A stretch of DNA of 64,000 bases from Alkalisalibacterium limincola (GTDB taxonomy: Bacteria > Pseudomonadota > Gammaproteobacteria > Xanthomonadales > Xanthomonadaceae), in the NCBI RefSeq assembly GCF_008017755.1, contig NZ_VRTS01000006.1, forward strand, positions 1 through 64,000. The letters run 5' to 3'. Below are positions 1 to 12,286 of this stretch, piece after piece. The notes under the pieces are model-generated. The model saw only the letters and a program-made list of their open reading frames with translations. It was not told where the DNA came from and made no database searches. Both the position numbers and the translations under genes were made by a program. How positions within the stretch are numbered: position 1 is the first letter of the stretch; each line of letters opens with the position of its first letter.

Positions 1-927
1 ACCCACGCGCGAGCGGACGAATCCGATACCCGCCGTCGCGAACGCCTTCTCCAGCCCGTAATTGGTCATCAGCGTCCCGACCACCGGCCCCTTCAGGCGG
101 CCTTCGCGATGCCAGTCCATCGCCAGCACGAAGAGGATGTCGTCGCCATCGAGCGCGTGCCCCTGGCCATCGACGAACTGCACGCGGTCGCCATCCCCGT
201 CGAAGGCGATGCCCAGGTCCTGCCCGCTGGCGCGCACGTGCTCGCACAGGGCCTCGATATGGGTGGAGCCCACGCCCAGGTTGATGTTGAGCCCATCGGG
301 CTCATCACCGATGGCGCTCACCTTGGCCCCCAGCTCGGTGAAAAGCTTCGGCCCGGTCTGGTACGTGGCACCGTGCGCGCAGTCCATGCCGATGCGCAGG
401 CCAGAGAGCGAGAGCTCCACCGGCACGGTCGACTTGCAGAACTCCACGTAGCGCGTCACCGCGTCGCGGACACGCTCCACCTTGCCGATGTGCTCGGACT
501 CCACCGTGGTGAATGCGTCGTCGAGTGCAGCCTCGATGGCCGCCTCGGTGGCGTCGTCGAGCTTCTCGCCATTGGCCGAGAAGAACTTGATGCCGTTGTC
601 GTAGTGCGGGTTGTGCGAGGCCGAAATGACGATGCCGGCCGACGCGCGCAGGGAGCGCGTGAGGTGGGCCACGCCCGGGGTGGGCATCGGGCCAAGCAGG
701 CGCACGTGCGCCCCGGCGGCCACCAGCCCGGCCTCCAGCGCCGCCTCGAACATGTAGCCCGAAACGCGGGTGTCCTTGCCGATCACCACCAGTGGCGGCT
801 TCCCGGAGCCTGCTGCCAGGACGCGGCCCAGCGCGTTGCCCAGGCGCAGCACGAAATCGGCCGCGATGGGGCCTTCGCCCACGCGACCGCGAATACCGTC
901 GGTCCCGAAGTACCTGCGATCACCCAT
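1..927 (-). CDS. glmM: Phosphoglucosamine mutase (3' end cut by window edge)
   Basis: Converts glucosamine-6-phosphate to glucosamine-1-phosphate for UDP-GlcNAc, peptidoglycan and LPS synthesis in the cytosol. The 309 visible residues open with [17 protein letters not shown], the family N-terminus, and carry the phosphoserine loop [12 protein letters not shown] and the metal-binding loop [13 protein letters not shown]. The family is about 445 residues, so roughly the last third lies off the left edge. The ATG at 927 follows an AAGGGAG ribosome-binding site. It sits 23 bases after the accD stop and probably ends the same transcript. Identification is from motifs and is firm; phosphomannomutase-only paralogues do not share this N-terminus. 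Confidence 0.95.
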   Translation of the reverse strand, partial: MGDRRYFGTDGIRGRVGEGPIAADFVLRLGNALGRVLAAGSGKPPLVVIGKDTRVSGYMFEAALEAGLVAAGAHVRLLGPMPTPGVAHLTRSLRASAGIVISASHNPHYDNGIKFFSANGEKLDDATEAAIEAALDDAFTTVESEHIGKVERVRDAVTRYVEFCKSTVPVELSLSGLRIGMDCAHGATYQTGPKLFTELGAKVSAIGDEPDGLNINLGVGSTHIEALCEHVRASGQDLGIAFDGDGDRVQFVDGQGHALDGDDILFVLAMDWHREGRLKGPVVGTLMTNYGLEKAFATAGIGFVRSRVG

Positions 928-950
928 TGTCTGGAACTCCCTTGGCGCCC

Positions 951-1838
<888 letters not shown>

Positions 1839-1938
1839 TCCAGGCACTCGATCGTGTTGTCGTGACCCTACAGTGTAGCCGAGGTGAAGACACGGGGCCT
1901 CCCCGGATTGCCGCAGCCCACGCCGCCGCAGGGCAGCC

Positions 1939-2747
1939 TCAGTCCCGCGGCGCTTCGTCCAGGGCCTGCCTCAGGGGCTGCATGAATTCCCGGGCGGCAT
2001 CCGCGGCTTCGCCCGCGGTTCCGGCCCGCGACAGGACGTCGACCAGCGCGCTGCCGACGACGACACCGTCGGCCATCGGCGCCAGCGCCGCCGCCGAAGC
2101 CGCATCGCGTACGCCGAAGCCCACCACCACCGGCACCCGTGCGCGCTCGCGCAGGGCGTGCACGGGCGCACGCACGGCCTTGGTGTCGAGTTGGGCGCCA
2201 CCGGTCACTCCGGCGAAGCTCACGTAGTAGACGTAGCCCTGCGCCTCGGCGGCCATCCGGTCGCGGCGGGCATCGGACGTTGTCGGGGCGGCCAGCGGGA
2301 TCAGCGCCAGCCCCGCGCGGTTGAACACCTCGCGGTGCCCGGCAGCCTCTTCCGGTGGCAGGTCGACCAGCAGCAGGCCGTCGACCCCGGCATCGGCAGC
2401 CTCGTGCGCGAAGACCTCCGGGCCACGCATCTCGATCGGATTGAGGTAGCCCATCAGCACGATCGGCGTATGCGCGTCGGTGGACCGGAACTCGCGCACG
2501 CAGGCCATGACGTGGCGCGTGCCGGCACCTCGCGACAGGGCCCGCTCGGAACTGCGCTGGATCACCGGGCCGTCGGCCATCGGGTCGGAGAACGGCATGC
2601 CCAGCTCGATGACGTCGGCACCGCCCTCCACCAGTGCGTGCATGACCGGCACGGTGGCCTCGAGCGACGGGTCGCCACAGGTGATGAAGGGGATCAGCGC
2701 CTTCCGGCCCGCCCCGCGCAGCGCCGCGAAGCGCGTGTCGATCCGGT

Positions 2748-2751
<4 letters not shown>
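1939..2751 (-). CDS. trpA: Tryptophan synthase alpha chain
   Basis: Cleaves indole-3-glycerol phosphate to indole and glyceraldehyde-3-phosphate; indole is channelled to TrpB. At 270 residues it is of usual size. The catalytic pair E49 and D60 sits in the segment [15 protein letters not shown], at the same numbers as in the Salmonella enzyme. The start appears to be TTG: the trpB stop TGA (2750-2748) and the TTG (2751-2749) overlap as TTGA, which would couple translation of the two subunits. No better in-frame ATG exists near the conserved N-terminus. The gene is in the truA-trpF-trpB-trpA-accD run. Confidence 0.96.
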
Positions 2752-3986
<1,235 letters not shown>

Positions 3987-4010
3987 TTCGGACCTCTTCC
4001 AGGAAACGTT

Positions 4011-4631
4011 TCATCGCTCGCCGTCCTTGACGCCGGGCGCGGACTCGATGCCGCTGGACACGTCCACGCCCCAGCAGCGGGTGCGCACGACCGCGTCGCA
4101 CACGGTATCGGGAGACAGACCCCCGGCCAGCATCCATGGGCGCCCGAGGTCGGCCGGCAGGCGCGACCAGTCGAAGCGCTTGCCCTGCCCCCCCGGCTCG
4201 CCCTCGCCATGGCCGTCGAACAGGAATCCGGTGGCGGAAGGGTAACGGTTGAGCACTTCGAGCGCATGGCTGCGCCCGCTGGCGCTCCCCTCGCCCATCG
4301 CCACGGACTTGAAGAACGGCAGGCCCCAGCGACGGCATTCGCTGTCGCTTTCGCTGCCGTGGAACTGCAGCACGTGGGGGCGAACGCGCTGGATGACCCG
4401 CTCGACATCATCGGGATCGTTGTCCATGAACAGCGCCACGACGCTGAGGAACGGGCCGACCGCTCCGCGCAGCGAGGCCGCCTCGTCGATGCCGAGCTGG
4501 CGCGGACTGCCCTCGGCGAACACCAGGCCGATCGCATCGGCACCCAGCTCACCGGCCAGGCGGATGTCGCCGGCGCGGGTGAGGCCACAGAACTTGACCC
4601 GCGTGCGCAGGTAGGGGCAGTTCGAATTCAT
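4011..4631 (-). CDS. trpF: Phosphoribosylanthranilate isomerase
   Basis: Performs the Amadori rearrangement of N-(5'-phosphoribosyl)anthranilate to CdRP, the third step of tryptophan synthesis. The 206-residue single-domain TIM barrel has the catalytic cysteine C15 in VKFCGLT and the C-terminal phosphate loop [11 protein letters not shown]. The ATG at 4631 overlaps the truA stop as ATGA, so expression is probably coupled to truA. Size and motifs leave little doubt. Confidence 0.96.
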   Translation of the reverse strand: MNSNCPYLRTRVKFCGLTRAGDIRLAGELGADAIGLVFAEGSPRQLGIDEAASLRGAVGPFLSVVALFMDNDPDDVERVIQRVRPHVLQFHGSESDSECRRWGLPFFKSVAMGEGSASGRSHALEVLNRYPSATGFLFDGHGEGEPGGQGKRFDWSRLPADLGRPWMLAGGLSPDTVCDAVVRTRCWGVDVSSGIESAPGVKDGER

Positions 4632-5431
4632 TCACCGGTCTCCCAGGCGGGCGGCAGGGTCGCCTCGGCGGGCAACCCCCAGCTGGCAGGGTACATCGGG
4701 CCGATGAACGTCAGCCCGGCGGCCGGAGCGGTCGGTCCGGCCAGCTCGCGGCGACGCCCGTCCAACAACCCGCCGATCCAGTCCTCGGGGCGCTCGCCGC
4801 GACCGACCAGGATCAGGCTGCCGACGATGTTCCGGATCATGTGGTGCAGGAAGGCGTTGGCCTGGACGTCGATCGCCACGACCTCGTCGGGTTCGCGACG
4901 CACCTCGATCATGTGCAGGTTGCGGCGTGCGTGGGTGGCCTGGCATGCCTGGGCGCGGAACGCGCTGAAGTCGTGCTCCCCCAGCAAGGCCTGGGCAGCG
5001 CGATGCATCGCCGAGGCGTTCAGGGGCCTGGGCTCCCAGGAGAGGTATTGGCGGTTCAAGGCAGGCCGTATCGGTCTGTTCAGCAGTCGGTAGACGTAGC
5101 GTCGCGCCCTGGCTGCGTAGCGGGCGTGAAAGCGGTCCGGCATCGGCTGTGCCCAGTGCACGGCGATCGCCTTCGGGGTGCGGCTGTTGGTCCCCAGGAC
5201 CCAGCTGCGCGCGCTGCGCTCGACCGTGGCATCGAAGTGCACCACCTGGCACCGCGCATGTACGCCCGAGTCGGTGCGGCCGGCGCACTGCACCTGCACG
5301 GGCGACGCCGCCACGCTCGACAGGGCCTCCTCCAGGCTGGCCTGGACGCTGGCACCGTGCCCCAGCCGCTGCCAGCCAAGGAAGTCGCCGCCGTCGTATT
5401 CAAGGCCCATGGCCCAGCGCTGTGTGTTCAC
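4628..5431 (-). CDS. truA: tRNA pseudouridine(38-40) synthase
   Basis: Isomerises uridines 38-40 in the anticodon arm of many tRNAs. The 267-residue product has the catalytic aspartate D54 in [10 protein letters not shown] and the TruA C-terminal region with [14 protein letters not shown] chose GTG 5431, which has GGGAAG about eight bases upstream and yields [15 protein letters not shown]; the longer frame upstream has no family resemblance and would run across the hairpin at 5453-5482. It follows fimV and overlaps trpF by four bases, as in related gammaproteobacteria. Confidence 0.95.
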   Translation of the reverse strand: MNTQRWAMGLEYDGGDFLGWQRLGHGASVQASLEEALSSVAASPVQVQCAGRTDSGVHARCQVVHFDATVERSARSWVLGTNSRTPKAIAVHWAQPMPDRFHARYAARARRYVYRLLNRPIRPALNRQYLSWEPRPLNASAMHRAAQALLGEHDFSAFRAQACQATHARRNLHMIEVRREPDEVVAIDVQANAFLHHMIRNIVGSLILVGRGERPEDWIGGLLDGRRRELAGPTAPAAGLTFIGPMYPASWGLPAEATLPPAWETGE

Positions 5432-5452
5432 AAACGGCTTCCCGTCCAAACG

Positions 5453-5482
5453 CGCGGGGGCCGGCGCGAACCGGCCCCCGCG
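5453..5482 (-). terminator. Strong hairpin between fimV and truA
   Basis: A perfect 12-bp GC-rich stem (CGCGGGGGCCGG with its complement) and a six-base loop CGCGAA lie 21 bases after the corrected fimV stop and 21 bases before the truA start. There is no long T tract on the minus strand after the stem, so it may be a partial terminator, an RNA-stability element or a processing site within the operon. Confidence 0.5.
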
Positions 5483-5502
5483 ACCACGATGATAAGCCGC
5501 GC

Positions 5503-7526
5503 TCAGCGCAGCCCGTCGAGCAACTCCCGGGCCTGCGCCTGCTGGGCCTCGGTCCCCTCCTGGCATACCTCCTCGAGCATCCCGCGGGCCCCGTCGACAT
5601 CGCCGATGTCGATATACGCCCGGGCCAGTTCTAGCTTCGTGCCCACGGCGTCGGCTTCGGTCCCGTCGTCATCGAAGGCCGATGCACCGGCTCGCCCGCC
5701 GTTGCGCTTGAGGCCTGCGCTTCCCCGGGATCGATACCCCAGTCATCCAGCTCCAGGTCCTCGACCGGCTCCCCATCGGTGGGGGACCCATCGCCCTCGC
5801 TTTCCGCGCCATCCGCGTCGTGCGGGAGGTCGGCAGGTGTCGCCCGGACCGGCTCGGCACCCTCCTCGGCCGGGTCGGGGACTGGCCTGGAATCGTGCAC
5901 GCCGGGCCGGTCCCCGGACTCGGGTTCGCCCCAATCGTCCATGCCCTCCGACCCGGACCCCGTCGGGGCCAGTGGTTCATGGTCGGCATCAACCTGCACC
6001 GCCCCTTCGTCATCGAGGACTTCCTCCGGCTCCTCGACGGTGTCGTCGCCAACCGGAACGGGCGCCGTCGAAGAGCTGCGCGCGGCTTCAATGCTGGCGG
6101 CGAGGGAGCCCGCGCGGCCAGCCGCCACGCCGGGCTCGCGCCGGCGACGGGTGAACAGCCAGACCAGGCCACCCACCACGAGCAGCGCCAGGCCGCCCAG
6201 GCTCAGCGGGTGCCGATACCAGGGCGTCGCCGTCGCGACCGGGTCGCCGGCCGCCGGATCCACCTCGACGCGACCCTCGCGCGCCTCGCGCAGCTGGCGC
6301 TGCATGTCCTCCATCTCCTGGCTGCGCAGCTCGATCATCCGCGCCTGCCGTTCGGCCAGCGCCTCGAGCTCATCCATGCGCGAGCGCATTTCCTCGATCT
6401 CGGCATCGCGGGCCGCGATTTCTTCTTCGGCCTGGGTCAGCTCCACGCGCAACTGCGTGCCCTCGCCACCGGCCGCCGCCCCGGACTGGGCGCCCGACGG
6501 ACCCGCCTCGCCGCTCGGCGGGACGATCGCCAGACGTGCCTCGGACCCGGAGGCGACCGGGGTCCTGGTGGGCTGCTGGCGCGGCGTCTCGGCGGGCTGG
6601 GGAACCGGCGCGCGGCGTGCGTTCCACGCCGCAACCTGCTCGCTGACCATCGCGTTGGCTTCGGCGGCACGCAGGGCCACCACTTCGTCCCGGGAGGGCA
6701 GGCGCATCACCGCGCCGGCGCGCAACAGGTTGATGTTGCCATCGATGAATGCGTCGGGATTCGCCCGCAGCAGCGCGATCATCATCTGGTTCACGCTGAC
6801 GTCGGCATCGCGCTCGCGGTTGGCGATCGACGACAGGGTCTGGCCCGTGGCCACGGTGAAGGTGCCGCCGGCCGCGGTAGCCGCCGTGGCTGCCGCCGCC
6901 GGTGCAGCGACCGGGGCGGCAGGGGGCTGCGGTGTCGCAGGCGGGGGCGGCACCGGCGCGGGCACCGGGGCTGGCGCTGGCGGAAGCGGTGCCGGCGCCT
7001 CCGAAGCACTCGGCGGAGCCTGCGCCGCGGGCTCGGCGCGCGGCGACGCTATCGCGGGAGCCGGCTGGACGGGTGCTGCGGGCGTGGTCGTCGCCGGCGC
7101 CACCTGGGCGCGGGTGGCGGGCGCCATGTAGGGCGGGTCGAGCAGCACGTTGTATTCGCGCACCAACCGCCCCGCACCCCACTCGATCTCCAGCAGGAAG
7201 CTCAGGAACGGATCGTTGACCCGGCTGGGCGTCGTGACGCGGATGACCGGCTCGCCACGTGCATTGGTGTCCAGGGAGAACTGCAGGTTCGCCGTCATCG
7301 CCGAGGGGCGATCCAGGCCCACGCGCGAGAAGGCTTCCGGCGAGGCCAGTCGAACATGCATGCGCTCGAGCTCGGCGGGCGAAACCTGCAACAGGCGGAT
7401 TTCCGCCACCAGTGGCTGGTTCAGGCGCGACTGCACCTCGATCTGGCCAAGGCCCACGGCAGCGGCGTGACCACTGGCCAGGCCGAGCGATAGCAACAGC
7501 GGCAGCGACAGGATCTTCTTTCTCAC
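5503..7526 (-). CDS. fimV: FimV/HubP family pilus-assembly and polar-hub protein (one frameshift)
   Basis: FimV-type proteins span the inner membrane, bind peptidoglycan and organise type IV pili and poles. In order I see a signal peptide, a FimV N-terminal region, a Pro/Ala linker, a LysM-like domain ([20 protein letters not shown]), a coiled coil, a transmembrane segment ([16 protein letters not shown]), an acidic cytoplasmic region and the C-terminal FimV TPR motif ([19 protein letters not shown]). The last part is in another frame: one base seems missing near 5690. With one base restored, 5503-7526 is 675 codons. The start is GTG 7526 with GGAGGGG five bases upstream; a TTG further up is unlikely. 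The neighbours asd and truA match known FimV loci. Confidence 0.88.
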
Positions 7527-7591
7527 ATTCCCCTCCCCGGATCGGCCGGCGCGAAGGCGCGCCAACCGCTAGTACTCGTCGGACTATACGT

Positions 7592-8614
7592 TCACGCGTG
7601 CTCGGCAACCAAGCATTCCGCCAGCTGCACGGCGTTGAGCGCCGCGCCCTTGCGGATGTTGTCGGCGACGATCCACAGGTCCAGGCCGTTCGGATGGGAG
7701 ATGTCCTCGCGGATGCGGCCCACGTAGACCGGATCGGTCCCGGCGGCGTGCGTCACCGGCGTGGGCCACAGGCCGCTGGCAGGGTCGTCGACCACCTCCA
7801 CGCCCGGCGAGGCGGCCAGAAGCTCCCGGGCCTGCAGGGCGGTCACCTTTTCCCGTGTCTCCAGGTGCACGGCCTCGGAGTGGCCATAGAACACCGGCAC
7901 GCGCACCGCGGTGGGGTTCACCTGGATGGTGTCGTCACCGAGGATCTTCCGGGTTTCCCACACCAGCTTCATTTCCTCCTTCGTGTAGCCGTTGTCGAGG
8001 AATTCGTCGATCTGGGGGATCAGGTTGAAGGCGATCTGGGCGGCGAACTTCTTCGGTTCGAGCTCCTGGAAACTCAGCATCGCCGCCGTCTGCCGCCCCA
8101 GCTCCTCCATGCCCGAGCGCCCGGCGCCGGACACCGACTGGTAGGTGGCCACGTTGATGCGGGTGATGCCGTAGCGGCGGTGGATCGGGCCCAGCGCCAC
8201 CATCATCTGCATCGTCGAGCAATTCGGATTGGCGATGATGCCGCGAGGGCGGTCGCGCATCGCCTCGGGATTGACCTCGGCCACCACCAGCGGCACGTCG
8301 TCCTCGTAGCGGAAGGCCGAGGAGTTGTCGATCACCACGGCGCCCGCCGCCGCGAACTTCGGCGCATATTCCTTCGACACCCCGCCACCGGCGGAGAACA
8401 GCGCGATATCCACGCCTGTCGGGTCGAAGGTGGCGACGTCCCGGACGGTAAGCTTCCTGGCGCCGAATTCGAGCGTGTCGCCCGCCGAGCGCTCGCTGGC
8501 CAGCACGTGCAGCTGGCCGATCGGGAACTGCCGTTCGGCGAGGATGGCCAGCATCGTTTCGCCGACCGCGCCGGTCGCGCCGACGATGGCTACATTGAAT
8601 CGCTTGTCGCTCAT
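7592..8614 (-). CDS. asd: Aspartate-semialdehyde dehydrogenase
   Basis: Reduces aspartyl-4-phosphate to aspartate semialdehyde, the branch point to lysine, diaminopimelate, methionine and threonine. The 340-residue protein has the NADP-binding start VAIVGATGAVGE, the active-site cysteine C132 in ANPNCSTMQM and the later HSEAVHLET histidine region. The ATG at 8614 gives MSDKRFNVAIVG. It stands between aroC and fimV, as in Pseudomonas and Xanthomonas relatives. Confidence is high. Confidence 0.97.
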   Translation of the reverse strand: MSDKRFNVAIVGATGAVGETMLAILAERQFPIGQLHVLASERSAGDTLEFGARKLTVRDVATFDPTGVDIALFSAGGGVSKEYAPKFAAAGAVVIDNSSAFRYEDDVPLVVAEVNPEAMRDRPRGIIANPNCSTMQMMVALGPIHRRYGITRINVATYQSVSGAGRSGMEELGRQTAAMLSFQELEPKKFAAQIAFNLIPQIDEFLDNGYTKEEMKLVWETRKILGDDTIQVNPTAVRVPVFYGHSEAVHLETREKVTALQARELLAASPGVEVVDDPASGLWPTPVTHAAGTDPVYVGRIREDISHPNGLDLWIVADNIRKGAALNAVQLAECLVAEHA

Positions 8615-8672
8615 GGTGTGTGTTCCGGTTGGACGCTGTCCCGGGTCGGGACGGGGGAAACGGGGGCAACGC

Positions 8673-9767
8673 TCAGGAGGCGTGCCCGGGAATCTTCGGA
8701 TGGACCTCACCGACATCGCCGCACTGGGCGCGGTGGCGCAGCGCGTGGTCCATCAGCACCAGCGCCACCATCGCCTCGGCGATCGGCGTGGCACGGATGC
8801 CCACGCAGGGATCGTGTCGCCCGGTCGTGACGACCTCGACGGCCTCGCCGCGCACGTCGACACCCCGGCCCGGGATGCGCAGGCTCGAGGTGGGCTTGAG
8901 CGCGATCGAGGCGATCACGTCCTGGCCGCTGCTGATGCCGCCAAGCACGCCGCCGGCGTGGTTGCTCAGGAAGCCCCCGGGGGTCATTTCGTCGCGGTGG
9001 ACACTGCCCTTCTGCGCCACCGCATCGAAGCCGTCGCCGATCTCGACGCCCTTGACCGCGTTGATGCTCATCAGCGCCGCGGCCAGGTCGCCGTCGAGCT
9101 TGCCGTACACCGGCTCGCCCCAGCCCGGCGGCACGCCGCGGGCCACCACGCGCACGCGCGCGCCGACCGAGTCGCCCGACTTGCGCAGCGCATCCATGTA
9201 GGCCTCCAGGGCCGGCACCTGCGCCGACCAGGGCCAGAAGAAGGCGTTGGCCTCCACGGCCTCCCAGTCGAAGCCCTCGGGCAGCACCTCGCCCAGCTGC
9301 GAGAGGTGCCCGCGGACAAGGATGCCGAAGTGCTGCGCCAGCCACTTCTTCGCGATCACGCCGGCAGCCACGCGCATCGTGGTTTCCCGCGCCGAACTGC
9401 GGCCACCGCCGCGCGGGTCGCGGATTCCGTACTTCTGCCAATAGGTGTAGTCGGCGTGCGCCGGCCTGAACTGTTCGCCGATCGCGTCGTAGTCCTTGCT
9501 GCGGGCGTCGGTGTTGCGTACCAGCAGCGCGATGGGCGTGCCGGTGGTCCTGCCCTGGTACATGCCGCTCAGGATCTCGACCTCGTCGGCCTCGCGGCGT
9601 TGCGAGACATGGCGCGAGGTGCCGGTGGCCCGGCGCTGGAGGTCGGCGACGAACTCCTCCGGCGCAAGCTCCAGTCCGGGTGGGCAGCCGTCGACGACGC
9701 AGCCGATCGCCGGCCCGTGGCTCTCGCCGAAGGTCGTGACGCGCAACAGGTGTCCGAAGCTGTTCAA
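8673..9767 (-). CDS. aroC: Chorismate synthase
   Basis: Makes chorismate from EPSP using reduced FMN, the last common aromatic step. The 364-residue product has the three family signatures: [18 protein letters not shown] near the N-terminus, [16 protein letters not shown] in the middle and [13 protein letters not shown] late. The start is TTG 9767, with GGGGAGGG about nine bases upstream and only 18 bases after the prmB stop; no ATG lies before the conserved [15 protein letters not shown]. Confidence 0.96.
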   Translation of the reverse strand: MNSFGHLLRVTTFGESHGPAIGCVVDGCPPGLELAPEEFVADLQRRATGTSRHVSQRREADEVEILSGMYQGRTTGTPIALLVRNTDARSKDYDAIGEQFRPAHADYTYWQKYGIRDPRGGGRSSARETTMRVAAGVIAKKWLAQHFGILVRGHLSQLGEVLPEGFDWEAVEANAFFWPWSAQVPALEAYMDALRKSGDSVGARVRVVARGVPPGWGEPVYGKLDGDLAAALMSINAVKGVEIGDGFDAVAQKGSVHRDEMTPGGFLSNHAGGVLGGISSGQDVIASIALKPTSSLRIPGRGVDVRGEAVEVVTTGRHDPCVGIRATPIAEAMVALVLMDHALRHRAQCGDVGEVHPKIPGHAS

Positions 9768-9785
9768 GGTCGTCGCCCTCCCCGC

Positions 9786-10703
9786 TCAGCCGCGCGCGTC
9801 GGCGAGTTCGCTGATGTGCTCGTGGTGCGCCAGCAGGTCGTTGCGGTCGATCGCGAACACGCCCATCTGGCCGACGCGGAACTCGATCCAGTGGAACGGG
9901 ATCTCCGGCAGCAACTCGACCAGCGCGCGCTCGGCCTCGCCGACCTCGCAGATCAGCAACGCCTCCTCGCTCATGTACTCCGGCGCGTCGCGCATGATCT
10001 TCAGCGCCAGGTCCAGCCCGTCGTCACCGGCGCGCAGGCCCAGCTCGGGCTCGTGCGCATACTCCGGCGGCAGCGCGTCGGTCTCGTCGTGGGTGACATA
10101 GGGCGGATTGGTGACGATGAGGTCGAACACCTCGCCGTGCAGCCCACCGAACAGGTCGGAGCGACGGAACTCGACGTTGCCGCAGGACAGGCGCTGCTTG
10201 TTCTCGACCGCCAGCGCCAGCGCGTCCTCGCTGATGTCGGTGCCCACCACTTCCCAGTCCGGCCGATGGGCCGCCATCGCGATGGCGATGCAGCCCGAGC
10301 CGGTGCACAGGTCCAGGGCGCGGTAGACCTCGCGGCCCTCGAGCCAGTCCTCGAAACCGGACTCGATCAGTTCGGCGATCGGCGAGCGCGGCACCAGCGC
10401 ACGGGGGTCGGACTTGAAGCTGAGGCCGGCGAACCACGCCTCTCCGACCAGGTAGGCCGCCGGGACCCGCTCGTCGATGCGCCGCTGCAGCAAGGCCAGG
10501 ACCTTCGTCTTCTCCTCGGCGGTCAACTTCGCGTGGCCGTAGACGGGCTTGAGGTCATGCGGCATGTGCAGCGCGTGCAGGACCAGCTGGGTGGCCTCGT
10601 CGAGGGCGTTGTCGTAGCTGTGCCCGAAGGTCAGCCCGGCCTCGGCGAAGCGGCTGGCGCCGTAGCGGATGAAATCGATGATGGAGGCCAGTTCGGCGGT
10701 CAT
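9786..10703 (-). CDS. prmB: Ribosomal protein L3 N5-glutamine methyltransferase
   Basis: SAM-dependent enzyme that methylates a glutamine of ribosomal protein L3. The 305-residue product has the SAM motif DLCTGSGCIA (131-140) and the catalytic NPPY (199-202). The pairing with aroC immediately downstream is the usual context for PrmB rather than PrmC, which is normally by prfA. ATG 10703 is 29 bases downstream of a TATACT box. It appears to be the first gene of the minus-strand biosynthetic block. Confidence 0.93.
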   Translation of the reverse strand: MTAELASIIDFIRYGASRFAEAGLTFGHSYDNALDEATQLVLHALHMPHDLKPVYGHAKLTAEEKTKVLALLQRRIDERVPAAYLVGEAWFAGLSFKSDPRALVPRSPIAELIESGFEDWLEGREVYRALDLCTGSGCIAIAMAAHRPDWEVVGTDISEDALALAVENKQRLSCGNVEFRRSDLFGGLHGEVFDLIVTNPPYVTHDETDALPPEYAHEPELGLRAGDDGLDLALKIMRDAPEYMSEEALLICEVGEAERALVELLPEIPFHWIEFRVGQMGVFAIDRNDLLAHHEHISELADARG

Positions 10704-10732
10704 GGGAAGCCCGGGAATCGTTGCAGGGAGCG

Positions 10733-10738
10733 AGTATA
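10733..10738 (-). promoter_or_regulatory. -10-like box for prmB block
   Basis: TATACT on the minus strand, 29 bases upstream of the prmB ATG. No clear -35 hexamer is visible. It is 13 bp from the plus-strand TATAAT box, so the two divergent promoters probably share a short region. Confidence 0.4.
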
Positions 10739-10751
10739 GCGGTGCGGCGGC

Positions 10752-10757
10752 TATAAT
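10752..10757 (+). promoter_or_regulatory. -10-like box for the SCO gene
   Basis: A perfect TATAAT lies 30 bases upstream of the ATG at 10788. No TTGACA-like element is at the standard spacing. Placed back to back with the prmB -10 box. Confidence 0.45.
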
Positions 10758-10787
10758 CGCGGGCTGTCCCGCACCGCTGGCACCCCC

Positions 10788-11437
10788 ATGTTCAACCGCA
10801 CCACCGTATACATCCTCGTCGCCGCCGTGGCCGCCGGCCTTGGCCTGTGGCTGTCCCAGGGCCTGGGCGACCGAACCCGCCTGCCGGAGATGGACCTGGT
10901 GACGCTGCTGCCCGAAGCGCGCGAGGTGCCGGACTTCACGCTGCAGCGGGCCGATGGCGCGACGCTGGACAAGGCCGCCTGACCGGCCGCTTCTCGATCG
11001 TGTTCCTCGGCTTCACCCACTGCCCCGACATCTGCCCGACCACGCTGGCGGAGCTGGGCCAGGCGGAAAGGCTCTGGGCGCAGGCGCTGCCGGAGTCGCA
11101 GCGGCCCAACATCGTGTTCGTCTCGGCGGATCCGGAGCGCGACTCGCCGGAACTGGCCCAGGAGTACGCCGGCTTCTTCAGTGATTCCGCGATCGGCGCC
11201 ACCGCCGAGGTGCCGGTGCTGGAGCGTTTCGGGCGCAGCCTGCTGCTGGTGTTCGCCAAGGTGTCGCTGGACGGGGAGGACTACACCATCGACCACTCCG
11301 CCCAGCTCTCCGTCCTCGACCCGGACGGCAACTTCATCGGCTTCATCCGCCCGCGCCCCGCCAACGAGCCCGGTCCCAGCTTCCCGCCGCAGCGCCTGGC
11401 GGACGACATGGTGGCGCTGGTCGAGGCCACCCGATGA
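10788..11437 (+). CDS. SCO1/SenC family copper chaperone (one frameshift)
   Basis: Thioredoxin-fold, membrane-anchored protein that delivers copper to the CuA site of cytochrome oxidase. An N-terminal membrane segment is followed by the Cu-binding motif [10 protein letters not shown] (cysteines near residues 79 and 83), the VSADPERDS segment and the distal histidine region [16 protein letters not shown]. The frame breaks at about 10977: GCCGCCTGACC would read GCC GCC CTG ACC if one C were restored to a run of three. Corrected, 10788-11437 encodes 216 residues, typical for SCO proteins. The TGA overlaps the psd ATG. No cytochrome oxidase genes are nearby. Confidence 0.87.
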
Positions 11438-12279
11438 GCCCGAAGCTCGTTGCGCAGTACCTGCTGCCACACCGTTTCCTCTCTCGCATCGCCCATGGCG
11501 TCGCCCGGATCCGCGTGCGCTGGTTCAAGAACTGGCTGACCGACCTGGTCATCCGCAAGTTCGACGTCAACCTGGCCGAGGCGGCAAACCCCGACCCCCA
11601 CGGCTACGTGCACTTCAATGCGTTCTTCACCCGGGCGCTGCGCGAGGGCGCGCGACCGGCCGACCCGGATCCGGCCAGCCTGCTGATGCCCGCCGACGGT
11701 CGCGTGCACCAGGTCGGACGCATCCGCGAAGGTCGCATGGTGCAGGCCAAGGGCCAGGAGTTCACGATCGCCGAGCTGCTGGGCGACGAAGCGGCGGCCC
11801 GCGCCTACGAGGACGGCTGGTTCGCCAACATCTACCTGTCCCCGCGCGACTACCACCGCGTGCACATGCCCTGGGCCGGGCGCCTGACCCACACGCTCCA
11901 CATTCCCGGACGGCTGTTCAGCGTGGCCCCGTGGGCGATGCAGGCCATTCCGCGCCTTTGCGCGCGCAACGAGCGCCTGGTCTGCCATTTCGACACCGGC
12001 TTCGGTCCGATGTGCCAGGTGATGGTCGGGGCGATCCTGGTGTCGGGCGTGGAAACCGTCTGGGGCGGCGAGGAGATCCCGCCCTACGCCAGCCGCGTGC
12101 GCGAGCGCGACTGGCGCAACCAGGGCATCGAGCTGGGGCGGCACGAGGAAATGGCGCGCTTCAATTACGGATCGACCGTCATCGTGCTGTTCCCGCGCGA
12201 CGCCGTCGTGCTCGAGGACGATTTGCAGCCGCAGCAGCCCGTGAGGATGGGACAACGGCTGGGCCGCGTCCTGCGCTGA
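11434..12279 (+). CDS. psd: Phosphatidylserine decarboxylase proenzyme
   Basis: Inner-membrane pyruvoyl enzyme making phosphatidylethanolamine. The 281-residue proenzyme has D88 in LMPADGR, the histidine motif [12 protein letters not shown] (H141, H144) and the self-cleavage site [11 protein letters not shown], with processing expected between G246 and S247. The residue before the GST is Tyr instead of the usual Leu. The ATG overlaps the preceding stop as ATGA, so the gene is co-transcribed with the SCO gene. Confidence 0.94.
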   Translation: MSPKLVAQYLLPHRFLSRIAHGVARIRVRWFKNWLTDLVIRKFDVNLAEAANPDPHGYVHFNAFFTRALREGARPADPDPASLLMPADGRVHQVGRIREGRMVQAKGQEFTIAELLGDEAAARAYEDGWFANIYLSPRDYHRVHMPWAGRLTHTLHIPGRLFSVAPWAMQAIPRLCARNERLVCHFDTGFGPMCQVMVGAILVSGVETVWGGEEIPPYASRVRERDWRNQGIELGRHEEMARFNYGSTVIVLFPRDAVVLEDDLQPQQPVRMGQRLGRVLR

Positions 12280-12286
12280 ACATCGT

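Noticed and set aside
7527-7565. TTG start for fimV at 7565
   Set aside because: It has no ribosome-binding site and would precede the signal peptide by 13 residues; GTG 7526 has GGAGGGG at five bases.
8325-10739. An 804-codon plus-strand frame over asd, aroC and prmB
   Set aside because: Antisense to three firmly identified genes; no recognisable protein features.
10788-11437. Programmed frameshifting as an explanation for the broken genes
   Set aside because: The sites lack slippery heptamers with downstream pseudoknots, go in both directions, and affect unrelated genes.
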